Both the position numbers and the translations under genes were made by a program. The notes beneath the pieces were generated by a model, which worked only from the letters and a program-made list of their open reading frames with translations, had not been told where the DNA came from and searched no databases. A DNA stretch of 36,699 bases from Secundilactobacillus paracollinoides DSM 15502 = JCM 11969 (GTDB lineage Bacteria > Bacillota > Bacilli > Lactobacillales > Lactobacillaceae), in contig NZ_BBAG01000032.1 of assembly GCF_001311135.1 (NCBI RefSeq), forward strand, positions 1 through 36,699, read 5' to 3'. Shown here in pieces: positions 7,617-14,833 of this stretch (the first letter of the stretch is position 1; the number at the start of each line of letters is the position of its first letter).

Positions 7617-9879
7617 GCGCGAGTTCCTGACGAACTTCCTTGGTTGCTGCAACAACGTTTTCCAGGCTGGCGGTGGTTTCAGTTTCGCCCCGAGTCTTCA
7701 AACCACAGTCTGGGTTGATCCATACGTTGTTTAATGGGACCTTCTTCAAGATCTTTTCGATGGTGCCGGCAACTTCCTTTTCGGATGGGATCCGTGGGGA
7801 GTGAATGTCATAAACGCCGGGGCCAACGTGGGTCTTGAAGTGGTCGCGGTTGAGTTGATCCAGGAGGGTCAGGTCAGCCCGAGAAGCTTCAAATGAAATG
7901 ACATCCGCGTCCATGGCATCGATGGCGTCAAGAATGTCACCAAACTCGCTGTAGCACATGTGGGTGTGAATTTGCGTTGACGGTTCAACCTTGCTGTGCA
8001 CGAGTCGGAAGGCTGGAATGGCCCAGTCCAGGTAACGGCTGTACCAGTCGGATTTCCGCAATGGCAAGTTTTCCCGTAAAGCGGGTTCATCAATTTGAAT
8101 GATCTTGATGCCATTCTTTTCCAAGGCTAACGTTTCAGCTTGGATGGCTAAGGCAATCTGGTAGGTCGTTTCCTTTGGAGATAAGTCTTCACGTGGGAAG
8201 GACCAGTTTAAGATCGTCACGGGACCAGTCAGCATCCCCTTCATCGGCTTGTCAGTCAGACTTTGGGCGTAGACCGATTCCTTGACAGTCATGTCATGGG
8301 TCCGAGCAACATCGCCCCAGATTATTGGCGGCTTTACACACCGGACACCGTATGATTGTACCCAGGCGTTGCTGGTAAACAGGAACCCATCCAGTTGTTC
8401 GCCAAAGTATTCCACCATGTCGTTTCGTTCGAATTCACCGTGCACGAGCACGTCTAAGCCGATTTTTTCTTGGTATTCCACGCAGGCTTTGATTTGTTCG
8501 CGGTTGAATTCATCGTACTGTTCCTTGGTAATTTCACCCTTTTTGAACTTCGACCGGTTGCGACGGACTTCACGGGTTTGTGGGAAGGAGCCAATCGTAG
8601 TCGTTGGTAATTCTGGCAGATTGAACTCTTTCTTTTGAATGGCAGCCCGCTCTTCAAATGATGGTTCGCGGTGGAAGTCACTTTCCTTTAATGAAGCAAC
8701 TTGCTTGGTGATCGTTTCGTTTTCTTCGTAACGTGGTTGGGCGAACAACGCTTCGTTGGCCTTCAGCGCATCCGTACCGTTCCCGTTTAAGATCTGTTCC
8801 AGATCCGTTAATTCAGTCAATTTTTCAGCGGCAAATGCAAGGTACCGTTTGTATTTTTCGTCTAATTGCGGTTCATTTGCCAACGTGTACGGCACGTGGA
8901 GTAACGAACATGACGTGGTCAGTACTAATTGGTCGTCAGCAACTGGGAGTTGTTTGATCAACGCCAGTTTTTCGTCGTAGTTCGCCTTCCAGATGTTCTT
9001 CCCGTTGATTACGCCGGCAAACAGTGTTTTGTTCGTTGGGAACCCCTTTGACTTGATCAAATCAAGTGTCTCAGCACCCTCAATGAAATCAAGGCCAAGC
9101 CCATCGAATGCCAGTGATGTCAGCAAGTCGTAACTATCACGAACGTCACCAAAGTACGTTTGAGCTAAAATCTTCAGCCCGTGTTTGTTTGCCAAAATAG
9201 GCTTGTACAAATCAGTGAAGAGTTCTAGGTCGGCTTCAGACTGGTCCTTGACTAGTGATGGTTCATCCAATTGAACCCATTCGGCACCTAAATCGGCTAA
9301 TTGTGCCAGCACAGCATCGTAGGCTTTAACCAAGGCTGCCGCGTAGTCCGTTGGCCGTTTTGCCCCTTTGTAAGCACTGAGTTTCAACAGCGTGTACGGG
9401 CCAACTAAAGCGGGCCGTGTTTTAATCCCAGCGGCCTTGGCTTCCTTGAAGGCATCAAAGACTTGGGAACCAACCAGCTTGATATCGGTGTCATCGTCAA
9501 ATTCAGGGACGATGTAGTGGTAGTTCGTATTGAACCACTTCTTCATGCTTAAGGCGGTCACATCACCTTTATCGCCTTGGTAACCACGAGCTTCAGCAAA
9601 GTATTCATCGAGGTTGGACAGGTTCAGATCCCGGTACCGCTTTGGCACGATGTTTAATAGGAACGCCGTATCTAAAGTGGTGTCGTAGTATGAAAAGTCG
9701 TTTGATGGTAACTGGTCGATGCCAGCGTTCGTCAGTGTTTTCCGATTTTCATCGCGTAACGTTTTAGCCGTTTGTGCAAGTTCATCAGCTGATACTGCTT
9801 GTTTGAAATATTTTTGTTCCGCAAATTTTAATTCTCGGTGGCTCCCGATGCGGGGGTAGCCGATAACTGTTGTTTTCAT
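7603..9879 (-). CDS. metE: Cobalamin-independent methionine synthase
   Basis: Transfers the methyl group of 5-methyl-THF-polyglutamate to homocysteine to make methionine. 758 residues in two barrels, full length for the family. The N-terminal half begins TTVIGYPRIGSHRELKFA. The catalytic C-terminal half carries the zinc and homocysteine ligands in IHTHMCYSEFGD (His, Cys) and NPDCGLKTRG (Cys), plus IGSFPQTREVR and IDEPALREN. AGAGGAG lies eight bases before the ATG. It follows a T-box leader and a small ORF, so expression should rise when tRNA-Met is uncharged. The reading frame is intact. It overlaps metF at its 3' end. Confidence 0.97.
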   Translation of the reverse strand: MKTTVIGYPRIGSHRELKFAEQKYFKQAVSADELAQTAKTLRDENRKTLTNAGIDQLPSNDFSYYDTTLDTAFLLNIVPKRYRDLNLSNLDEYFAEARGYQGDKGDVTALSMKKWFNTNYHYIVPEFDDDTDIKLVGSQVFDAFKEAKAAGIKTRPALVGPYTLLKLSAYKGAKRPTDYAAALVKAYDAVLAQLADLGAEWVQLDEPSLVKDQSEADLELFTDLYKPILANKHGLKILAQTYFGDVRDSYDLLTSLAFDGLGLDFIEGAETLDLIKSKGFPTNKTLFAGVINGKNIWKANYDEKLALIKQLPVADDQLVLTTSCSLLHVPYTLANEPQLDEKYKRYLAFAAEKLTELTDLEQILNGNGTDALKANEALFAQPRYEENETITKQVASLKESDFHREPSFEERAAIQKKEFNLPELPTTTIGSFPQTREVRRNRSKFKKGEITKEQYDEFNREQIKACVEYQEKIGLDVLVHGEFERNDMVEYFGEQLDGFLFTSNAWVQSYGVRCVKPPIIWGDVARTHDMTVKESVYAQSLTDKPMKGMLTGPVTILNWSFPREDLSPKETTYQIALAIQAETLALEKNGIKIIQIDEPALRENLPLRKSDWYSRYLDWAIPAFRLVHSKVEPSTQIHTHMCYSEFGDILDAIDAMDADVISFEASRADLTLLDQLNRDHFKTHVGPGVYDIHSPRIPSEKEVAGTIEKILKKVPLNNVWINPDCGLKTRGETETTASLENVVAATKEVRQELAHEGR

Positions 9880-9944
9880 GTAAGGTTCTCCTCTCGTGTG
9901 CGTTTAAGCACGATGACTGGTCTCATTGTCGGTGGTGTTGGATG

Positions 9945-10052
9945 CTAAACCAACGCTGCAGGCAACCACATGGCTTGACCGTCAATGCCATCGCCAAGCA
10001 GGTAGCTTGCTGTTGTGATTTTGTTGCAGTGCAGGTAGGTAATGTTTGTCAT
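9945..10052 (-). CDS. 35-codon small ORF between the Met T-box and metE
   Basis: Not recognised. The ATG at 10052 is preceded by a perfect AGGAGG eight bases upstream, the strongest ribosome site in the leader. The product starts MTNITYLHCN and ends MWLPAALV with stop TAG, 65 bases before the metE start. It is mildly hydrophobic without a clear membrane helix, and has one Cys and two Met. Its place after the T-box terminator means it would be translated only when metE is transcribed. It could be a small protein, a translation-coupling leader, or chance. Conservation is unknown; the ribosome site is the main evidence. Confidence 0.5.
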   Translation of the reverse strand: MTNITYLHCNKITTASYLLGDGIDGQAMWLPAALV

Positions 10053-10192
10053 TGTGGTGTCCTCCTTTTTTTGATTTTTGGTTTATTTTGAGTTTGGATC
10101 GTGAAGGCTTTTTGGTTGGTAGTGGTTTTGTGATTGACTGGCTTTTGCTCTTCCATGGACTTTTATGACTGTGGTGCTCTCATTTTATATAG

Positions 10193-10243
10193 CCGAAACG
10201 TGCTCCACGGGGCAAGTCCTTAACCGCCCCGTTCCGCACTCTA
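10193..10243 (-). repeat. Small hairpin repeat in the metE leader
   Basis: Contains CGGGGC...GCCCCG flanked by GAAACGTGCTCCA and GTTCCGCACTCTA. Related pieces (GGAAACGYGYTC, TTAACCGCC, TTCCGCACTCTA) occur at 911-927, 21295-21318, 28996-29011, 29078-29205 and 31082-31098, so this looks like a separate short hairpin family. Confidence 0.5.
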
Positions 10244-10530
10244 CAAAAAAGTCCCCACCCCGCCATAGCACTACACTATAGCAAGATAAGGACGATTTAA
10301 TCGCGTTACCACCTTAGTTTAAAACAAGCTCACACTCGTTTTCTCCACAGGTATCCACTGATACCATCACGCTGTAATGGGCGCACCCATGATGTGCTTG
10401 CCGTAGCTCACACGCCTTCGTTGACCAAAGACCATCTTCACACAGTTCCCCCTACCGTCTTCCACCTACGACGGCTCTCTTCTTAAGGGTAAACGTGCTA
10501 CTCATCTTCTAATTCAGTTCTAATATGATG
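10244..10530 (-). promoter_or_regulatory. T-box riboswitch, probably tRNA-Met
   Basis: Leader RNA that senses uncharged tRNA and prevents termination ahead of metE. Visible parts on the minus strand: Stem I with AGTAG on its 5' side, AGAGAGCC and the apical GTAGGTGG segment; a specifier-side loop containing GAAGATGG, where ATG fits Met; the T-box AAGGTGGTAACGCG; and a terminator ending in TTTTTT (10246-10251). The T-box bulge UGGU fits a tRNA with discriminator A, as tRNA-Met has. The specifier call is my reading of the fold, supported by the met genes downstream. Confidence 0.85.
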
Positions 10531-10535
10531 TGAAG

Positions 10536-10564
10536 AGAATACAATATTCTGAGATGAATGTCAA
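10536..10564 (-). promoter_or_regulatory. Promoter of the met T-box operon
   Basis: TTGACA (10559-10564), 17 bases, TATTCT (10536-10541) on the minus strand. It places the transcript start near 10529, at the beginning of the T-box leader. Confidence 0.75.
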
Positions 10565-10698
10565 GGGCTACGATTAAAATAATGAGTACTGAACAGGCTA
10601 AAGATGTTGCTACCAGTCGATTACTAGTTGCATTACCCGCTGTTGGTGCGGTACATTGGGAGTATACGTATTCGGTTAAAATTTAAGGAGGGGTTGTC

Positions 10699-11166
10699 AT
10701 GCTACGCACCGACCGCGAAATTACAGATTTTGACGATCTTCGAACGATTATTGAAAACGGTGAGATCATTAACACCGCTATTATGGATTCACCAGCACCC
10801 TATGTTGTGCCGACAAATTACGCTTACGAATTCGACGGTACCCACCTGACGCTCCACTTACACGGTGCAGCAAAGGGTAAGAAATGGGCACTGATTGCCA
10901 ATGACCCCAACGTGTCGTTTAGCATTGTTTCTGAAGCACACCTCGAGGCCGATGCCCATACCATTTACTACGAAAGTATTTTGGGTACTGGGAATGCGAT
11001 CCTAGTCACTGACCTTGAATTAAAAGAACATGCGTTACGACTGCTGCTTAAGAAGGAACTGGGGTACTTTGATGGGACCCTTGACCCGGTGGATCTTGCA
11101 CAGGTCGGCATCATTAAAACTGATGTGATTGCCTACACCGGTAAGCGTCATAACGCTGCACACTAG
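10699..11166 (+). CDS. Pyridoxamine 5'-phosphate oxidase-fold flavoprotein
   Basis: PPOX-class split-barrel protein, likely binding FMN (or F420/haem in other family members). The substrate is unknown. 155 residues: an N-terminal helix (DREITDFDDLRTIIENG), then APYVVPTNYAYEFDGTHLTLHLHGAAKGKKWALIA, the strand-turn-strand and HGA-x-GKK segment typical of NimA-like PPOX proteins, and a C-terminal VGIIKTDVIAYTGKRH strand. AAGGAGGGG precedes the ATG. It is followed 18 bases later by a paralogue, so the pair arose by tandem duplication and is probably one transcript. Confidence 0.85.
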   Translation: MLRTDREITDFDDLRTIIENGEIINTAIMDSPAPYVVPTNYAYEFDGTHLTLHLHGAAKGKKWALIANDPNVSFSIVSEAHLEADAHTIYYESILGTGNAILVTDLELKEHALRLLLKKELGYFDGTLDPVDLAQVGIIKTDVIAYTGKRHNAAH

Positions 11167-11184
11167 CCAACTGGAGGCCTTCGT

Positions 11185-11690
11185 ATGAGAAGAAAAGATC
11201 GTGAAATTACTGATTTAGCAACGATGCAGCAAATCGTTGCCGATGGCCACGTCATCACCCTTGGCATCAATAACGGCGATGCAGCGCCCTACATTGTGCG
11301 ACGAACTACGGCTAACAGTTCGATGGCAACACCCTCACGTTGTACATGCACGGCGCGCCCGTTGGTAAAAAACGAACGTTGATTGCCGCCGACAACCAGG
11401 TTTCATTTAATATCGTGACAAACGCAAAATTATTTGAACCGACCGATGACCAGCTGAGCCATTATAGTTACTATTATCAAAGTATTTATGGTACCGGAAC
11501 CGCGGTCCTCGTCTCTGATCTGAGCGAAAAAGAAACCGCTCTGCGCGCCCTGTTGCGGCATGAGGTCGGTCATGATGTTGCTGGCGAAATTTCTCAGCAT
11601 GATTTGGCATACGTCGGCGTGATTCGACTGGATGTGACTGCCACACGGCTAAGCAGCATGTGCAGCCAACGCCGGAAAAATAAGGATTAA
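11185..11690 (+). pseudogene. Second PPOX-fold flavoprotein, frameshift plus stop
   Basis: Paralogue of the preceding gene: starts RRKDREITDLATMQQIVADG and, after the break, continues LTLYMHGAPVGKKRTLIAADNQVSFNIV to VGVIRLDVTATRL. The frame breaks near 11299-11301 after APYIV, with one base lost where the paralogue reads VPTNY. In the restored frame the codon after NYG, expected to be Tyr, is TAA at 11313-11315. A frameshift plus a separate stop within 15 bases suggests a real pseudogene more than the other breaks in this window do. The intact length would have been about 168 residues. Confidence 0.75.
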
Positions 11691-11735
11691 AATAAGCACA
11701 CCTGAGCATCGTGAACGCAGGTGTGCTTATTTTAT
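11691..11735. terminator. Bidirectional terminator between PPOX pair and Tim44-like genes
   Basis: Fourteen-base perfect stem AATAAGCACACCTG/CAGGTGTGCTTATT with a 13-base loop, followed by TTTATTG on the plus strand and TTTTAATCC on the minus strand. It serves two convergent units and overlaps the last codons of the minus-strand gene. Confidence 0.9.
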
Positions 11736-12405
11736 TGTCTGATTTTGGCCACCAAATATCGACCATCAGATTGTTTCTGAAGTTCCCAGACTTCAACAAA
11801 TCGTTCCAGTCGTGTTTGGTCGTATTGATTACGATTATACTCTGGCGATTTTCCAGGATATTCAAAATAGTCACGGGCCTGAGCTGTCACAACAACGTGT
11901 GGTGTTTCTTTGGTGCTAGGCGCCGCTTCTAAATTAATAATCACCATGCCCTCTAAACGATTGATCTTACCAGCAGCGTGCCAGCGATCCAAGAGTCGTT
12001 TCATCTCGTGGAAATAACGCGGTGTCATGAGGCTGCCAGAGTCGCTTGATCGCCATCCGACCATGCTTGTTCAACGCGGTAAAATAACGGTTCAAACTGT
12101 CTTGCGATTTCAGGTTCTATTGGATACACGTCACGTGGTGCATTGTGCTGATCAGCCCGTTTTTTGAGTCGCGACCCACCGATAAAAATGGCAACTGCAC
12201 CAATAACGAGACCACTAACCAGATTCTGGCCGTTGTTGTACCCATAGTAGCCGCTCTGATGATAGGACGACGGTGAACTGGTCGTCCCTTCAGTTTCACC
12301 GGTCGTTGTGCTGCCAGTGGCGCCACCAGCCCGACCAAACGCTGTCGTGGGCGCACTTAGCCCTAAAACACATGTCCATAGCACCACTACCCACCATTTT
12401 TTCAC
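11732..12405 (-). CDS. Exported/membrane Tim44-like domain protein 1 (one frameshift)
   Basis: Predicted secreted or membrane-anchored protein of unknown role. From a GTG at 12405 (GGAG eight bases upstream) it has a signal peptide MKKWWVVVLWTCVLGLSA, the ARAGG-like GRAGG start of the mature part, a Ser/Thr/Gly-rich linker, a membrane helix LVSGLVIGAVAIFIGG and then a Tim44-like domain (FEPLFYRVEQAWSDGDQ ... MTPRYFHEMKRLLDRW ... FVEVWEL). The frame breaks at 12031-12032, where GCAGCCTCATG should read with one more C to give LAALMTP, as the paralogue shows. Restored length is about 224 residues. The ATG-less start at 12423 (GTG) lacks a ribosome site. Confidence 0.75.
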
Positions 12406-12483
12406 AATTGTTTCTCCAATCACTTATTGTACGTTAAGTATACACGTATTCCGAGTTGGATTGTTTCTCAACGCAGCATCTTA

Positions 12484-12518
12484 AAAAAATAAAAAACGTC
12501 CAGTGCTGGCCGAACGTT
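12484..12518 (-). terminator. Terminator between the two Tim44-like genes
   Basis: On the minus strand AACGTTCGGCCAG pairs with CTGGACGTT (bulged) and is followed by TTTTATTTTTTT, so the two paralogues may be partly uncoupled. Confidence 0.7.
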
Positions 12519-12531
12519 TCTCCCTATCCAA

Positions 12532-13182
12532 TTAGTCGGATGTCTTGATTTGTGTGACTCTGAGCTGCCCGGCATCATCACGATTAAGTTCCCAAACCTC
12601 AGTAAACCGGTGAAAATAAGTTTGCTCATACTGCTCCTGATTGAACCGCTGTGAGCGATCTGGATAGCTAAAGTACTGCCGTCCCTGGGCCGTTACGACA
12701 ACGCGGGGTGCCGTTTTCACGTTGCGTTCCTGACGTAAATTGATGATGACCATGCCTTCATGACAAGCCTTTTTCCCAGCTGTCTGCCACCGATCCAGCA
12801 GTTGTTTGCGCTTTTCAAAGAATGTTGGCGTCATTAACTCAGCCAACCGGTGCTGATCATTGTCCGCCCAGGCATCCTGAACATCATAAAACAAGGGTTC
12901 AAACTCTTGAGAAAGGCTAGGCTCGATCTCTAAAATATCATGTGACATCCCCCGCTGACCTGATTGGCGTTTAAGCTCATAGCCGCCAACGATGACCGCC
13001 GCTGCGCCAATGACGAGCGCACCAACAGCGTTGAGCCGCGCGTCAGTGTCAATGTCGGCTTGTTTGGCGCGCGTCTGGGTGGCTGGACTAGTAGTTGCAG
13101 CTAGTGCCTGCGTTGATGAAAATGCAGTGCCTACAATGCATAACGCTATGATGCAAGCGCGTATAAGTCGTCCTTTTTTTAT
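12532..13182 (-). CDS. Exported/membrane Tim44-like domain protein 2, apparent ATA start
   Basis: Paralogue of the previous gene. The domain half (from the ATG at 12948) has FEPLFYDVQDAWADNDQHRLAELMTP, KQLLDRW, EGMVIINL and FTEVWEL. The same frame stays open upstream to 13182 and encodes KKGRLIRACIIALCIVGTAF (signal peptide), ALAATTSPATQTR, and the membrane helix AVGALVIGAAAVIVGG. That matches the paralogue's layout, so the true start is upstream of 12948. The codon in the start position, eight bases after GGAG and just before Lys-Lys as in the paralogue, is ATA rather than ATG/GTG. Either an ATA start is used, or a G was misread or mutated to A. Total about 216 residues. Function unknown. 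Confidence 0.7.
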   Translation of the reverse strand: MKKGRLIRACIIALCIVGTAFSSTQALAATTSPATQTRAKQADIDTDARLNAVGALVIGAAAVIVGGYELKRQSGQRGMSHDILEIEPSLSQEFEPLFYDVQDAWADNDQHRLAELMTPTFFEKRKQLLDRWQTAGKKACHEGMVIINLRQERNVKTAPRVVVTAQGRQYFSYPDRSQRFNQEQYEQTYFHRFTEVWELNRDDAGQLRVTQIKTSD

Positions 13183-13306
13183 TTTCTGATCTCCATTTCA
13201 TTGAATCTGGATTATCGTCGATGTTTTCTGAAAATGAGTGTACCACCGTGAGCGTTTCCAAGACTAGGGAAAGTTGACGATTTTTTAAATATAAGTGAGT
13301 CCAAAT

Positions 13307-13342
13307 AAAAAAGCCCAGAGCATGCCAAGCATCCTCCAAGCC
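13307..13342 (-). terminator. Intrinsic terminator ending the orphan T-box unit
   Basis: On the minus strand GGCUUGGAG pairs with CUCUGGGCU (using G-U pairs), then a one-base mismatch and AUGC/GCAU with loop UUG, followed directly by UUUUUU (13307-13312). It lies after the ACACATA array and gives the T-box transcript a defined 3' end. Positions 13183-13306 hold nothing else I can support. Confidence 0.7.
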
Positions 13343-13385
13343 AACAACACAGTCCGCCAATACAAGACAGACCGCGTCATTACTA

Positions 13386-13769
13386 TATGTGTAGTGTGAA
13401 AATAATCTATGTGTCGATGCGACTATGTGTCCGAATTCAATTCGGAGATGATGCCGACCTATGTGTGATGCCGTACCGCTATGTGTGACACTTATTAATA
13501 AGTAGAGGTGCATGATGTGTGAAGCAATATGTGTGTAAACCTATGTGTTGGTGCCACGAGTTGTGACAGTATAAGTAACGCTATGTGGGTCTATGTTGTG
13601 AAACAGTTATATGTGTCATCATGCGGTATGTGGTGTACATGCTATTGAAATAATAGCTAAACCTATGTGTGCTGGTGCAAGTTGTGTTGGGTAGCGATCC
13701 CAGATATGTGTTAAATATGTGTGTCTATGCATCAGTGGCATCAAGACTGATCATCAGACGGTTATGTGT
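13386..13769 (-). repeat. Array of ACACATA motifs separated by hairpins
   Basis: Plus-strand TATGTGT (minus ACACATA) occurs exactly at 13386, 13408, 13424, 13460, 13480, 13528, 13542, 13610, 13664, 13705, 13716 and 13763. Near copies are at 13514, 13582, 13592 and 13627. Most extend to ACACATAG. Chance would give well under one copy in 384 bp. Several intervals are palindromic: CCGAATTGAATTCGG, ACTTATTAATAAGT, GCTATTATTTCAATAGC and GGGATCGCTACCC. Spacing is irregular (11-68 bp), and spacers are unrelated and too short for CRISPR. Confidence 0.9.
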
Positions 13770-13799
13770 TTGACGCTAGGATAATTGTTAGAGAACGAA

Positions 13800-14067
13800 A
13801 AAACGTCCTTAAGCATCGCTGCTTAAGGACGTTTTCACGTGGTACCACCTTTTTTCCCGATTATCGCTAATCGGCTCGACCCGGACGTTTTCATCCGGCG
13901 GTCAGGTAGTGGTGACCAACCCTAGTCCCTCTTAACAAGGACCGCTTGCTCCACTTTAACTTTAACTCGAAGGATTGTACGTGTTCTCACCAGCCACGCT
14001 CTCTTATCCAATCGCTTCGACCTAGTCCTTAAAGCTTCAAGGCAATTTCATATTATTCTCTAACTAT
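13800..14067 (-). promoter_or_regulatory. Orphan T-box riboswitch
   Basis: Stem I with GAGAGCGTGGCTGGTGAG, a long 3' half, then AAGGTGGTACCACG (T-box proper) and a strong terminator GTCCTTAAGC/GCTTAAGGAC followed by a T-run (minus strand). Stem I is closely similar to the T-box at 20335-20595, sharing AGCGTGGCTGGTGAGAACAC and GTACAATC, so the two are probably duplicates. I could not settle the specifier codon: the candidate loop reads GTTAAAG here and TCAAAAG in the sister. UGGU in the T-box bulge fits a discriminator-A tRNA. No amino-acid gene follows. Confidence 0.9.
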
Positions 14068-14073
14068 GCTTTA

Positions 14074-14102
14074 ATAATACTGGCTGGCTACTTGAAAGTC
14101 AA
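14074..14102 (-). promoter_or_regulatory. Promoter of the orphan T-box unit
   Basis: TTGACT (14097-14102), exactly 17 bases, TATTAT (14074-14079) on the minus strand, placing the start near 14067. The intact promoter argues that the unit is still expressed. Confidence 0.75.
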
Positions 14103-14137
14103 CCCCTCTTTTTAAATTAATGCCTTTCTCCTGTTCA

Positions 14138-14833
14138 TTAAGAGAGCACCTGTAACTGGGCATCACGGATTGCCATCGCATGTTCGAAATCATCCGTAAA
14201 AATACCCGCCACATCTTGAGCTACCAATGTTTTAAGACGCTCATCCTCGTTCACGGTTCAGATACGTTCTGCAACGGGAGCTAGTGGATCAAACCGATTA
14301 AGATGCAGCCCTTGCAGATGCTCCTGACGAATAAATTCAAGCGGATGCGCAATCAGGTGATCCGCTAAATAGCAGTAATTTTGAGTGCTGTCAATTGCAT
14401 ATGCGCGTTGCAACGTTGCCAGATCAAAGGATGAGAAAATGACTGGGTGCACCAGCGGCGTTTTTGCAATCATGGCTAACACCCGTCGTTCAATCTCTGG
14501 ATAGTGGATCAGATCCGTTTTAAATTCAAGATTCAACTGCACGTCTTCATTGGCTACCAGAGCCAGAAAATCTGCCAATAAGGGAATCTGCTCGCCATTA
14601 GCTAAATGATACTGTGATAGTTCCGCGTAGGTCGCGTTATATATCAGACCATGCCCATCCGTAGTCCGGTCGATCCGTTCATCATGCATCACAACAGGCA
14701 CTAGATCTTGGGTTAACTGCACGTCGAACTCCAACCCCTCAACACCATTGTCAATGGCGTAAGCAAATCCGGCAAGCGAATTCTCTGGAAAACGAGTCGG
14801 TATACCTCGGTGCCCAAAAATTTTGGTTGTCAT
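14138..14833 (-). pseudogene. ugpQ: Glycerophosphodiester phosphodiesterase with internal TGA
   Basis: Hydrolyses glycerophosphodiesters to glycerol-3-phosphate and an alcohol. It has FGHRGIPTRFPENSLAGF (catalytic His and the PENS motif), LEFDVQLTQDLVPVVMHDERIDRTT (metal-binding Glu/Asp and second catalytic His) and LNLEFK. Translation hits TGA at 14258-14260 after PVAERI, but the same frame continues with TVNEDERLKTLVAQDVAGIFTDDF to a TAA at 14138. The family has Trp in that place (xxWTVN), so TGG seems to have become TGA by one base change. Full length would be 231 residues. It overlaps ugpB by four bases (ATGA). Without the last 40 residues the barrel would probably be inactive. Confidence 0.85.

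Larger units (their letters stand above)
13307..14067 (-). ncRNA. Predicted T-box-controlled non-coding RNA
   Basis: A complete transcription unit of about 760 nt: promoter (14074-14102), T-box leader (13800-14067), an array of ACACATA motifs between small hairpins (13386-13769) and an intrinsic terminator (13307-13342). No ORF with a ribosome site or a recognisable product lies inside. The 141-codon ORF crossing part of it runs through the terminator and resembles nothing. When uncharged cognate tRNA is abundant, the leader should read through and make the array RNA. Function is unknown; a protein or RNA sponge is one inference. Confidence 0.55.

Noticed and set aside
10561..10690. Promoter of the PPOX pair
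   Set aside because: Only weak -35/-10 candidates are seen; none was good enough to list.
13286..13378. 31-codon membrane-like ORF (starts MTRSVLYWRT) near the end of the T-box unit
   Set aside because: No ribosome site before its ATG and it overlaps the terminator hairpin.
13088..13513. 141-codon ORF after the orphan T-box
   Set aside because: No ribosome site, composition unlike a protein, and it runs through both the motif array and the terminator into the Tim44-like gene.
13386..13769. CRISPR array
   Set aside because: The repeated unit is only 7-8 bp, spacing is irregular (11-68 bp), spacers are unrelated in length and there are no cas genes.
14258..14260. Selenocysteine at the ugpQ TGA
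   Set aside because: The family has Trp there, not Cys or Sec, and I see no SECIS-like stem just after it.
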